Part shown: positions 25,330 through 35,537 of the stretch, piece after piece
How positions within the stretch are numbered: the stretch's first letter is position 1
Layout: each line of letters begins with the position of its first letter
From: Chamaecyparis obtusa
Taxonomy: Eukaryota; Streptophyta; Pinopsida; Cupressales; Cupressaceae
DNA: 64,000 nt
Reading direction: 5' to 3'
NCBI GenBank assembly: GCA_027943335.1
Contig: BSBK01000879.1
Location: 248,001-312,000 of the forward strand
The notes under the pieces: generated by a model
Told to the model about the DNA's origin: nothing
The model's input: the letters and a program-made list of their open reading frames with translations, nothing else
Databases searched by the model: none
Made by a program: the position numbers and the translations under genes

Positions 25330-26290
25330 TGTACACACTAAATAGTGCACTTCTCTAAGTCATTAATTCCAAGGGAGTCCATGAATGAGAAACCTTAGAA
25401 AGTGACCTAGAGCTCCCTATGCATGGAGTTGCAAGGATTTTAAGATTGCTCTCAGCTAGAGTTATTCAGCATATGACCTTGCTAGTCAACCACACAATGG
25501 GAGATTCAATGAAGACAAGGGAAAGAATGCCTATATCCTCAAGAATCAAAATGTAATGCAATGCAATGCTAGAAATGAAGATGCAATCTATGCAAACTAA
25601 GCTATGAAAGGAAATTAAAGTATTACAATTCTCCCTAATTAAGCTAGGTGAGTTAATCTAAAACATAAAGGAAACTAAGCTATGAATGCCATGATAATGA
25701 AACTAAAATGCAAATGAAACTAAGATAGAATGTAAATGTAAAAGCTAAGAATGCTCCAAATCTCCAAAGCTCCAAAATCACCTAGAAAACCTGCAACATA
25801 ACATTAGTATTCAAAAGATGGATCCTAAAATGAGAAGAGAGCTCTTCTTTTATAGGAAATGAGAAACAACAAACGATGGAGATTAAGAGGCAAAAGATTT
25901 AATCAAGGGTGGAGCTTGAAGAAGGAACAATCCATGTGCACAAATACCCTCCAATGAGAAAATAAGAGTTGACTTTTGTCTCCATATGCGACAAAAAGTG
26001 CCTTTATCTTTATTTATAAAATAAGAATAATGCTTTATTTGTGCAACTTAGGATAAGAGGAAAAGTGGGGACTTTTTATTTAATAAAAGGGGAGGAAATT
26101 CTTTTTAATTAAATAAAGACTTAGGATAAAATGATTAATCCATAGAATAAAATCGAATAAATGATAGAATTAGGATTTGATCAAGGAGATTGATAAAATA
26201 TTTTGCAAATATTGCAAAGCAATGATTCAGGAAATTGATAAATTAATAAATGGGGCCCAAAGTCTAGGCGACCATTTTAGGGTGCATACA
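25330..26290 (-). repeat. T2 5' LTR
   Basis: 961 bp, TGTACACAC to GCATACA. It keeps the roughly 43-bp segment lost from the 3' copy. A TATA-box candidate lies near 25,850 (TTTTATAGG on the plus strand). It is followed by the TSD GTTGT. Confidence 0.9.
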
Positions 26291-26295
26291 GTTGT

Positions 26296-27036
26296 GTTTT
26301 TTAGCTCCACCTGATATCTTATGTATATGAATTGAGATTGCATATTGAACTAGGCGTCTCCTTCTGCATTGCCTAAAACCAAGAGACTGTCATAGTTAAC
26401 AACTAAATGGCGCGTCTCATCATCACAACTAATCCACCTTAGACAATTGATTAACCATTCTAGACAAGATGATGATTTAAGGTTTTTTGTGAAGCTTCTA
26501 ACTTGGTAGTTGCAATTAGCATTTGTATTACAAGTTTTGTTGTTGTTCAAGTGTTGTGTTTTAGAAAAGAACCCATTGAACATTCTAATAGTAATTTCTC
26601 CCAAAATATGAAATCTACTAAAATTTAGCAAAAACCTCTCCAACATTACAATAGTGTATAAAAGGAAACTCAGTGTATAAACATGGAACTAAGCTCAAAC
26701 ACATGTAAATAAACATCAATCATTATCAAATAAACATAGAGAAATAAACATCAATCATTATCAAATAAGTTGCATAAATGAGAATCATTTTTTTTGGATT
26801 TTTCTTTTTTTTCTGCTTCCCTATATTGTTCCAGAGGTGTATTTGTGTCCACATCATCATTTCTTCTAAGTCATGCATGTGATCTCACTGTCCTTTGCAA
26901 AGGCGGGTCCTTTGCAATAACAAATAAAGGCTTCTATTAAAAACATATTATCATAATTGGGGTTAATTTAAAAATATATTCATTATTGTTACAAGAATTT
27001 CAATACTTTAAAAAACATAAACATGACGCTCTTTAC
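26296..27036. other. CACTA DNA right of T2; right half of repeat copy 2 and possible last exon of the CACTA gene
   Basis: 26,296-26,400 is the right half of the CACTA-internal repeat (matches 4,955-5,056). 26,400-26,860 shows nothing recognisable. At 26,909 a minus-strand acceptor (ATTGCAAAG) opens a short exon-like stretch reaching a TAG near 26,865, a plausible last exon of the gene at 27,037-30,290, but I cannot verify it. An open frame at 26,350-26,646 overlaps the repeat and is probably chance. Confidence 0.4.
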
Positions 27037-27412
27037 CTTGTCCAACCACATCATCTTGCCCGATGGCTTGAACCTCAACATGCTCATCGGGAACAACCTC
27101 TACATCCCTTGCAACTGCAATACAAAATGTTTTATTAATCCCAACACATTATAATTAAATTTGTATTGCTATGCCAAATTCAATTTAACATGTTTACTTG
27201 TATTAAATATTCATTAATCAAAATTCGAATAGAAAATATATACCTTGAGTACTACAATTCACATTAGAATCGATGCCTCCGTCGTGCTCGGCTGGTGCAG
27301 TATCAATATCGGCAAGCTGCATTCCAATGTAAATAATTAGTTGGAACTTAACATCAAATACAGTAATTGGTAAAGTTTTCAACTTGAAATAAAATTCAAT
27401 AGGCTTATTTAC

Positions 27413-28108
27413 CTGATCAATAGATCTAGCAGAAGAACCTTGTGCACTCATTGCTTGGTATCATTCAGCCACGACTTTATAGCCTTGTTTGTAGCCTATT
27501 TTTTTGTCCTCTTCTGTAATCGGTTTTTTGAACTCCAAGGCCTACATTTTTTATTGGTATCATGAATTTTTAGTGTAGTGAATTTCATCAAAACTAAATT
27601 GATTGCAATTTAATTATAAATACTTGCATGCGATTTTTCATTTACTAATACTTACAACTCGTGCAACAAGTTTTGAATATCCACCCGAGCCAAGCTTGTG
27701 TTGCATGTGCTTTTGTTTTCTTGTTGTTGTTGCCTTTGTTGTGTCAGACAACCTATGTGATGTTTGAAATATGTTAGATCACATAGGTACAAAGAGTAAA
27801 TAGTACATAATTTCATTATTAACATTATCACGTACCTTATTTCCTTGGGTGATACTACTCGTCCACTATGTCTTGCACTTCTCTAAAGTGCATCCTTTTT
27901 AAGATCGTCCCACTCATTAATAGGAATATAGGGAGGCCCCTCGTAATAAGGGTTGTGTTCTATTTAGCTCCTATAGTTGTCCCTAATATACTTCAAAATA
28001 GTGCCCGCTTTGTCAAGGAGTCTAAGTCTATGAAAGACTTCGTGTCCAAAAAGTGTTGTCATAGAGTCAATGAGTTTATTGGTTAACCCTTTATCTTGTA
28101 ATGACCAC
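27413..28108 (-). pseudogene. Transposase_24-like (Ptta/En/Spm) exons
   Basis: Three exons give, in order: WSLQDKGLTNKLIDSM, then YYEGPPYIPINEWDDLKKDAL (28,108-27,836); LSDTTKATTTRKQKHMQHKL, then GSGGYSKLVARV (27,752-27,656); and ALEFKKPITEEDKKIGYKQG, then AMSAQGSSARS (27,541-27,413). The WDDL-KDA core followed by a Lys/Thr-rich basic stretch with GSGGY and a final acidic helix is the layout I associate with plant Ptta/En/Spm-type proteins, which accompany CACTA elements. It contains TAA, TAG and TGA stops, the last probably from a TGG Trp codon. Confidence 0.6.
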
Positions 28109-29541
28109 CTTTTAAGAAAAAAAAATTGTTAGATTCATAAATGAAGTGAAGCTACCTTTTAATATACTTGAAGAAAGGGATGAAATGAAGTCTAATCTTA
28201 CAATGAAATCAAAATATGATACCATGTGCGTATGGTCGACCCAAAAATGCACAAACATTCATCATTAAGTTTTTCATAAAATAGATTATTCCCTGCAAGA
28301 TAATTACGAGATTATTATAATTAGTTATTGCAAGGGACCACACAGGGGGTTAGTGCATTACATTATGAGTATTATATTGTATAGTAAAAGAAAGGATCGG
28401 TCTTTAAAGTACTTGGAAGTTGGGCTAATCTCAAGGGAAGTCCATCTTTATTTCTTACAAGCAATTGATCACACTATATTGTTCCTGTACATTTAACACA
28501 AGTACATCTAGGAATTGCATCATCACCTCCTACATAAAATGAATCCAATATTACAAAATGCCCCCTAAGAAAGAATATATAGTTCAAGTGAAATAAACAC
28601 ATGATAAATAAGAGAGAAAAAGAGTAGTCTACTTACCAGTAGTAGGTGTTTCCATCGCATCTGTGGTCATGCTATGTATTGCTGACATTGCAGGCAAAAC
28701 TACCTCTGTGGATCTGATCCTCGTACCAGGCGTTGTACTCAACATAGGTTCAATAGCAGATGCTGAACAAAAATATTATTAGAGCATAAAAAAATATGGA
28801 TAACCATGGACAAGATGAAGGATAAAACATGTGATGTACCATCTAAAGTATTTGCATCTGAGGTAATGCCCTTTAATCTATTTAGCATCCCATATAAAGA
28901 GAACACATATATATTTTAGTTAATGACATAAATAAAATAGTATACTTTAAAAATCATTATAATTGAACATTTGTTAAAAGTAAAAACTACATTAATACTT
29001 ACTCCATAGTTCTGAACATGGCCAATCAACATATCCATTGCCCTCTGTATTTTAGGAGTGTGAGGTTGAATATTTTCCATTCGAGCTAACTCTTTTGATA
29101 TTACATGAAGGACCCTTTCCAGTGCAACCACATGATTAACCTCTGATAAAAAATCAATATCGAATGGATACTGCTCATTTTGTGGCTCCTCATGGACTAC
29201 TTTTTCCTTTCCCTTTTTTTGATCAGCATTCATTTGTGAGAACAATATTATTAGGCCTTTATTTAAAAGCAATCCAAAATAGTAGAACAACAAAAAATAT
29301 GCATTAACATAACAAAAAATATGCATTAACATTTTTCTTGTATGTGCATTTGTACAACAACAATGAGTTTTACCTGTTGGGAAGAAGAAGTCCCATGAGA
29401 ACTATCACTGTCGTGCGTATCGTGTGGCTCTTGATCCATACTATAGCTCTGTATTTCAAAAAAAATCATTCAGACATGTCAAAACACATGTGTTCTTATT
29501 CTTAGTTACATTGAATAACAAACAATTATCAAAATGTGTAC

Positions 29542-30290
29542 CACCTTGTCCATGATAGTAATGGGCTTTTTTGTATCTATGCGATTCAAATTGTAATCGA
29601 TAAACAGCTCCTCACCTCCATGTATTGATTTGATCACACATACAATACGTGATTTCCCTCACGCACCTCAAATATGCAATTGGATTGCTTCTTAGTTGAG
29701 ACAGGTCGTGTACTGTTTATAAAACCTACAATATTCTCTGATGCTTTGGGTCTTCCATCAACGTATATAGCTACTTTTTTACTTTGTTCATTGACTTTTT
29801 ATTGTATATAATTTACCGCGAGTGCATACCTACACATACTTTTTGTATATTTAACAATCTGCATCCAACTACTATAATCATAACAAGGTCTGACATACTC
29901 CATCAATTCGACAACTTTGTTGTAAGAGACCTTTATGCCATCCATGGAAAATAGGCCCAAACCATGTAATGAAGACGGTGATATGCGATATATCCCCTCT
30001 TTAACACAAAAATTAGTGTTAATTGAAGGAAGTTTATTAGGGACCCATTGTTTCTATAGATTTTTGTACCTAAATAGCAGCTCAGAGTCACCTTTTCTCT
30101 CATCATCATAAGAACACGACCCCCCTTGAGCAAGGAAAAATTTCATGCATTTATTGAATTTCTTTATGATATTTTGACCTTGAGTTGATCTTATTGAATT
30201 ACATGTACTAAGTGTCTCACTTTCTTCTTCCATTCCTATATTTTTCTCACTTGAGGAAGACAATTCTGACAAATACCTATTCATTGGTAC
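29542..30290 (-). pseudogene. SET-domain-like exon
   Basis: The SET family (lysine methyltransferases) has an N-terminal S-x-IHG-x-GLF signature, a central N-x-x-RFINHS segment and a GEE-L-x-x-DYN segment. Here I read SSLHGLGLFSMDGI (near 29,945-29,985), ENIVGFINSTRP (near 29,705-29,740) and IHGGEELFIDYNLN (near 29,585-29,625), in this order and at plausible spacing. Between them lies CRYALAVNYI, which fits the domain core. The canonical NHS is NST, so catalysis may be lost or altered. The upstream part (SELSSSSEKNIGMEEESETL) is Ser/Glu-rich. The exon has two stops and one frameshift, and ends at a GTACAC donor at 29,541. Confidence 0.6.
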
Positions 30291-31102
30291 CTGCACTTCA
30301 TGCAGTGAGAAAGACAGGTGGCAATGAGAGAGATATTTTACAAATGGTAAAAGACATTAATCTCTATGGGGTGTATTTACTTGTACCTAAAAATCTATGA
30401 GACTGTGTGGGATACTTGACATAAGATAATAATTATATAATCAGACAAACATAGTTCACTCGATAGTTTTCATTATATCTTGTGAATGACATTACACAAA
30501 TCTGCATCATCTATACATTAATGCTATGGCATGGAGTATATTTGAATCTGCATTTTAAAGGATAAGTAAGAAAACTGCATGATGTTAGTGAAATTAACAA
30601 AGGTACAAATCTAATGAAGTAATGAAGCTACCCATATTCTATGTGCTTTGAGCCGATGAAATTTTTATCATCATGATGAAGTAATAATGCATTAAATGTC
30701 TTACTGATGTCCTTATTTGATTGGATGGTGCTCTATTTGTTATATTGCTGCTATCAAAATAGAATGGCAGTGGTGATTCAATGCATCAATAGCCTCAACA
30801 ACATGGAGACATCGATCCAATAACAAAAAATACATTACAAATGTCAAGCTCATAGTCTCAATGAAATAAACAGTGTATAAAACAATATATGGTGCACAAT
30901 AGTAGCAAGCATGCAATGACAACAATAACATTGGATGATGTCTGAGCTCAAATTCAAAATAGTTAGTGTATTAATGTATGATCTAATAGAAACAACCTCA
31001 TTGATCATTACCTTTCACTCCTCCATCATTATAGAAGAGATAACTACCTACAACTATGTTTCATAATTCCTCCTTTGAAGTATATATATATCAAGTATAA
31101 TT
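30291..31102. other. CACTA DNA upstream of the SET-like exon; nothing recognised
   Basis: AT-rich DNA. The 40 nt upstream of the SET-like exon on the minus strand form a pyrimidine-rich acceptor (CTGTCTTTCTCACTGCATGAAGTGCAG), so more exons may lie to the right, but I cannot recognise any. Confidence 0.35.
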
Positions 31103-31955
31103 ATATGTGAGTTTACATCATATATTTAGTCTTAATAAAATCTTATAAAACAACATAAAACTAACCCAAAATACTTTTCCTTAATAAAATCTTAATAAAA
31201 CAATATATTTAGTCTTAATAAAATCTTAGAAAACAACATACATTGTGTGAAGTGTTTGATCCCTCTTTATTTGTTTTGTTGTTGATATTCACTATGTGGT
31301 ACTCCCTGTTTATGATCATTTCATGAGGAAGTGTCTTGATGGCCCACGGGCTGCAAGCTAGGGCATCATGCATTTTTTATGAGCTCACTGTTTGAGCACC
31401 AGATAATCAAATAGGAACATGAGGTGCTCAAACAATGAGCTCATAAACAATGCATGATGCCCTAGTTTGCAGCCCGCGAGCCATCAAGACATTTGCTCAT
31501 GAAATGATCATAAATGGGGAGTACCACATAGTGAATATCAACAACAAAACAAATAAAGAGAGATAAAACACTTCACACAATACCTTGGAGGTAATAGAAA
31601 TGATGCCCTAGCTCTCAAAGCTCACGGGTCATCAAGTATTCCAAATGAAAAGATGTAAACAATGCCAGTATTAAATAGTGAGCTCATGAACAATGTCTGA
31701 TGCCCTAGCTTGCAGCCTCTGAGCCATCAAGACATTTCCTCATGAAATGATAATAAACAGGGAGTACCACATAGCTAGTGAATATCAACAACAAAACAAA
31801 TAAAGAGAGATCAAACACTTCACACAGTATATGTTGTTTTGCAAGATTTGATTAAGACTAAATATATTGTTTTATTAAGATTTTATTAAGACAAAGTATT
31901 TTGGGTTAGTTTTATGTTGTTTTATAAGATATTTATTAAGACTAAATATATGATG
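31103..31955. repeat. Large inverted repeat complex in the CACTA right arm
   Basis: An inner hairpin has arms at about 31,239-31,400 and 31,411-31,581 (for example TCACTATGTGGTACTCCC against GGGGAGTACCACATAGTGA). An outer pair lies at about 31,103-31,240 and 31,815-31,955 (TTAGTCTTAATAAAATCTTA against AAGATTTTATTAAGAC). The right inner arm and 31,678-31,820 are copies of the tandem unit found at 33,249-34,205. Confidence 0.8.
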
Positions 31956-33215
31956 TAAACTCAATATAACAAATAGAGCACCGACCAATCAATTAATTTT
32001 GTAGGAAACCAAGTAAGGGGTATTCTTGAGTTCAAACACATTGAGCTGCTACAACTAAATTATAAATCATGAATTCGCTATAAAATTAATTCACTATAAA
32101 TCAAGGGGCATTATAAATCATGAATTCGCTATAAAATTAATGTATTGCTCTAGATTTCATATGGACATTTTGTCAAATGGTTGGCATGTATGTTTATTCA
32201 AATGGAGTTATATCATTTGGAATGGATATATGATCAGTTGATATCGAATTCTATGTCAATATTTACAGCATTAAATTGATCATAGTTAGAAGACTCAGAC
32301 ACAAGAAGAATATGAGTATAGCCAACTTTCAGAAGAATATGAATAAATGCAAACATACATAAGTGGATGAACATAAATAATGAAGGTGTCAAACATTGCT
32401 TGAAGTAATGAAGTGTTGACACATGGTTCAATCCAGTATGCTCTTGTATGATCCAAAACCTGCAAGGAAGGAAAAGATGGGGTTAGCTCTTCATCATAGA
32501 AAGAGATCTATAATTTACAGATCATCGTGACAAGTATTTTTAATTCAAATTTATGACTAAGTGTTACAACTAAGAAATGTAAATTAGGTTGACTTCCAAA
32601 CACCATAGGCAACTTTAGCAGATCATGTTTGATGAAAATGATAATAAAATTTGGCATGTGTGGGTAAAGGAATCATGTGGTCATCATTTTGTTTGGGCTA
32701 TGGTTTTCATGTATAGTGCTTGTAAAAAATTTCATCCTTAAACTAAACCTATCCTTCCTAGTATCCAGATTATTGATGCTTCTATTGGTATTAATTTGGA
32801 TGCTAGTTCTCGTGCTCTTTGGTGCCTTTCCATGCTTTATTTGGTGTTGAGTTTTTAACTTGCTAACCTTCTTGTTCTGTCGGCATCCTCTATGATTTCG
32901 GATGCTATATTTTCCCGAGTCTGGTTGGTGCCTTACTTTCCCCTCTTTTGTTCCATGCTTGCTTACATTAAGAGTTCATTTTGTCTCTGATTAGGGCACT
33001 ATTTCTCCTTGACTGTATTCTTTTGGGGTTTGATCTACTGTAGTTGTTTCTTTTTTCTTTGAATCATTGTTTACAATTACTTTTGATGCAATATTTGTGT
33101 GAAGAACAAGAACAAAATGGTGAACGAGTGTATTTGACAACGATAAACATGACAGATTTTGTTGGGCTGATTGGGTTGGCCTTGTACCATTTACATGGCC
33201 TAGCCAGATATTAAA
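31956..33215. other. CACTA right arm, unassigned sequence
   Basis: Contains a direct repeat of about 33 bp (ATTATAAATCATGAATTCGC at about 32,062 and 32,110) and an AT-rich interval with pyrimidine-rich stretches on the plus strand. No coding family is recognised in either strand. 32,585-33,100 shows a slightly less AT-rich composition without a supportable frame. Confidence 0.35.
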
Positions 33216-33248
33216 TAGTGAGCTCATGAACAATGCCAGTATTAAACA

Positions 33249-34205
33249 GTGAGCTCATGAACAATGTATGATGCCCTAGCTTGTACCCAATGAGTCATCA
33301 AGACATTTCCTCATGAAATGATCATAAACAGGGAGTACCACATAGTGAATATCAACATCAAAACAAATAAAGAGAGATCAAACACTTCACACAATGCCTT
33401 GAAGGTAATAGAAACAATGCCCTAGCTCTCAAAGCTTGTAGATCATCAAGCATTCCAAATGAAAAGATGTAAACAATGCCAGTATTAAACAGTGAGCTCA
33501 TGAACAATGTATGATGCCCTAGCTTGCAGCCTGCGAGCCATCAAGACATTTCCTCATGAAATAATCATAAATGGGGAGTACCACATAGTGAATATCAACA
33601 ACAAAACAAATAAAGAGAGATCAAACACTTCACACAATGCCTTGAAGGTAATAGAAATGATGCCCTATCTCTCAAAGCTCGCAGGTCATCAAGCATTCCA
33701 AATAAAAAGATGTAAAAAATGCTAGTATTAAATAGTGAGCTCATGAACAATGTATGATGCCCTAGCTTGTAGCCCGTGAGCCATCAAGACATTTCCTCAT
33801 GAAATGATCATAAACGAGGAGTAATATCAATAGAAAAACAAATAAAGAGAGATCAAACACTTCACACAATGCCTTGAAGGTAATATAAATGATGCCCTAT
33901 CTCTCAAAGCTTGCAGGTCATCAAGCATTCCAAATGAAAAGATGTAAATAGTGCCAGTATTAAATAGTGAGCTCATGAACAATGTATGATGCCCTAGCTT
34001 GTAGCTTGCAAGCCATCAAGACATTTCCTCATGAAATGATCATAAACAGGGAGTACCACATAGTGAATATCAACATCAAAGCAAATAAAGAGAGATCAAA
34101 CACTTCACACAATGCATTGAAGGTAATAGCAACGATGCCCTAGCTCTCAAAGCTCGCAGGTCATCGAGCATTACAAATGCTAAGATGTAAACAATGCCAC
34201 TATAT
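33249..34205. repeat. Tandem array, four units of 232-243 bp, CACTA subterminal
   Basis: Units start with GTGAGCTCATGAACAATG at 33,249, 33,492, 33,735 and 33,967. Each contains GATGCCCTAGCTTG, GGAGTACCACATAGTG (lost in unit 3) and AAGAGAGATCAAACACTTCAC. A 30-bp partial unit precedes at 33,218. Diverged copies lie at 31,436 and 31,678 and an inverted copy at 31,255-31,400. Repeats near the termini are typical transposase-binding architecture in CACTA elements; binding here is inference. Confidence 0.9.
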
Positions 34206-34507
34206 ATTAACATTCATATTGTGCCATTAATTGATTTAATTAGAAGATAAAGCTCGAATGCCTACCTCAAGTGCCAGTGCCCTCCCTCCACACCGGCCTC
34301 TTTGTGCCATGCAAAAGTGCAGTGTCATCTTCGTGGTAGCTCTTCGAAATAACAAAAATTACAAATGACACTTTCTTTTTCTTTTTTTTTTGTTTATAAC
34401 TAACGGGGTGTCACAATTATGACTCTATCATTACTATTACGACAACGTCAGGCGTACTTGCAAAAAAACACAAAAAACAAATAGAAATTTTAGTGGCATT
34501 GGAATTC

Positions 34508-34526
34508 AACCCCAAATGTTATAGTG
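34508..34526 (-). repeat. CACTA right terminal inverted repeat
   Basis: The reverse complement reads CACTATAACATTTGGGGTT. It is immediately followed by TCC at 34,527-34,529. Subterminal sequences on the two sides also share a TCGTAAT-x-G/A-x-GATGAT-like string (near 3,440 and, inverted, near 34,430). Confidence 0.85.
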
Positions 34527-35404
34527 TCCTCTAGCAGAACTTTCACCTTTCCACTCGGTCTTGCCTTTGTCCAAATTTGTCTTTTCAGGTTCAGATCTAC
34601 CATCTTCACTATTGGATCAACCTCTTCTTCTATGGAATCTGCCACCTCAATCTCTTTGTCTCTGTTCATGTCTCTTGTTCAATTTCTCCTCAGCTTTCAA
34701 AGCAAATTGATAAGCTTCTTCCAAGCTTTCCAACTTAACCATGCTGATCTCTTCCTAGATAGAAACTCTTAGTCCATTCAAATATCTACCAATTCTTTCT
34801 ACATCATCTTCATTATGTCTAGATCTGATATCTAATCTATAGAATTCCTCACTGGTATATTCTTTTACCAAGCTATCTTTCTGCCTCAAACTTTGCAATC
34901 ACCTAACTAGGTTAATCTGATCATCACAAGGTAAGAACTTGCCCTTCAATTTATTGACCATCTTATTCCATACCTTGATTTTGTCTTTGCCTTTCCTCTT
35001 TCTGTCCAATTATAGATGTTCCCACCACAAGGATGCATGACTCTTCAATTTTGTGCTTGCAATCTTCACCTTCTTATCATTAGGGACATTTTCATACTCA
35101 AAGTATTTCTCCATCTCGGTGATCCAGTCCATCAATTCATCCGAATCCAATTTGCCACTTAATCAAGAGGGCTGAAATGTGGTGTAGATTTCAGACTTTT
35201 CAAAGCCTTCAAGAACCTTTCCTCGCCCTGATCCATCACAGGTGCAAGATCTACATTCACTTGTTCTTCCTCCATTTCATCATCACTAACATCTTCAAGA
35301 TGTCTTCCTATGTGCTGGGCTATATCAATAGCTTCCAATCTTGTAGCAATCTACCTTAGCATATCAGCTAATCTTGGATCTGCATCTCACTTCCCACGAA
35401 CCAT
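34527..35404 (-). pseudogene. E1 gag, 5' portion, separated from the rest by the CACTA element
   Basis: Capsid-type Ty3 gag read from an ATG at 35,402-35,404 leftward. It matches the gag of E2 closely, for example EEAYQFALKAEEKLNKR here against EEAYQFALKVEEKLNKR in E2, as well as the WW-E-L and YFEYE-V segments. It has several nonsense codons and small frame changes. The reading frame runs straight into the TCC duplication at 34,527-34,529 and, after removal of 3,312-34,526 plus one TCC, into the Gly/Arg-rich linker and zinc knuckle at 3,200-3,311. Strand, order and frame all agree, so I treat it as the same gene as 1-3,311, not as an independent fragment. Confidence 0.88.
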
Positions 35405-35523
35405 CTTGGATCCTCTGTAATTTTAGGTCATATCACAATCTGCTACCCTACAACAATCGACTAGGACTCACAAGAAGGAACCAACAAATCTAAATTCGCA
35501 AACCTAGATCCAGATCTCACCTC

Positions 35524-35535
35524 GCACTAATACCA
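35524..35535 (-). promoter_or_regulatory. E1 primer-binding site, degraded
   Basis: The plus strand reads GCACTAATACCA, the complement of the plant initiator tRNA-Met-type site TGGTATCAGAGC with two mismatches. It sits 2 nt inside the LTR edge at 35,538, where minus-strand DNA priming is expected. Confidence 0.7.
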
Positions 35536-35537
35536 CC

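Larger units (their letters stand above)
12184..26290 (-). mobile_element. T2: full-length Tat-lineage Ty3 retrotransposon (14.1 kb)
   Basis: Two LTRs (12,184-13,101 and 25,330-26,290) start TGTACACAC and end GCATACA, flanked by the exact TSD GTTGT at 12,179-12,183 and 26,291-26,295. On the minus strand the order is 5' LTR, PBS, leader, gag, PR, long linker, RT, RNase H, second (archaeal-type) RNase H, integrase, 3' non-coding region, polypurine tract, 3' LTR. The second RNase H is diagnostic of the Tat/Ogre group. Stop codons interrupt most domains. It sits 16 bp from T1 in the same CACTA-internal repeat. Confidence 0.92.
27037..30290 (-). pseudogene. CACTA-borne multi-exon gene: SET-like exon plus En/Spm transposase (Transposase_24-like) exons
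   Basis: I can trace a chain of exons with good splice sites (coordinates by eye, high to low): 30,290-29,542; 29,448-29,374; about 29,240-29,003; 28,762-28,637; 28,529-about 28,385; about 28,296-28,227; 28,108-27,836; 27,752-27,656; 27,541-27,413; 27,316-27,244; 27,114-27,037. Donors are GTAAGT, GTACGT or GTAAAT types and acceptors end CAG/TAG/AAG. The first exon resembles a SET domain. Exons at 28,108-27,413 resemble the plant Ptta/En/Spm transposase family. In-frame stops (TAG at 30,054; TAA near 29,815; TAA near 27,960; TAG near 27,880; TGA near 27,475) and a frameshift near 29,645 make it a pseudogene. Whether the two halves were ever one transcript is inference. Confidence 0.65.
3312..34526. 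mobile_element. 31.2 kb CACTA (En/Spm) DNA transposon nested in E1 gag
   Basis: The left end starts CACTAGTACATTTGAG and the right end, reverse-complemented, starts CACTATAACATTTGGG. The first 16 bases agree except at three positions and begin with the diagnostic CACTA. The flanks carry an exact 3-bp duplication, TCC, at 3,309-3,311 and 34,527-34,529, the TSD size of CACTA elements. Excision in silico rejoins E1 gag in frame, which is independent support. About 20.7 kb of the length is two Tat retrotransposons (T1, T2), leaving roughly 10.4 kb of CACTA DNA. I recognise one decayed gene in it (27.0-30.3 kb) with a Transposase_24-like part. No TnpD-type catalytic transposase is visible, so it may be non-autonomous or have lost that gene. 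Confidence 0.88.

Noticed and set aside
5512..26295. T1 and T2 as one large element or as LTR pairs mis-joined across both
   Set aside because: Each has its own exact 5-bp TSD (AATGT, GTTGT), opposite orientation and its own PBS, so they are separate insertions.
26350..26646. 98-codon minus-strand frame as a CACTA gene
   Set aside because: Part of it overlaps the CACTA-internal repeat; no motif or splice context supports coding.
33249..34205. CRISPR-like array
   Set aside because: Units are 232-243 bp, similar throughout, with no short-repeat/unique-spacer pattern, and the sequence is from a plant genome.
1..35404. Reading 1-3,311 and 34,527-36,211 as two unrelated Ty3 fragments
   Set aside because: Strand, gene order, exact frame continuity and the TCC duplication show one element split by a CACTA insertion.
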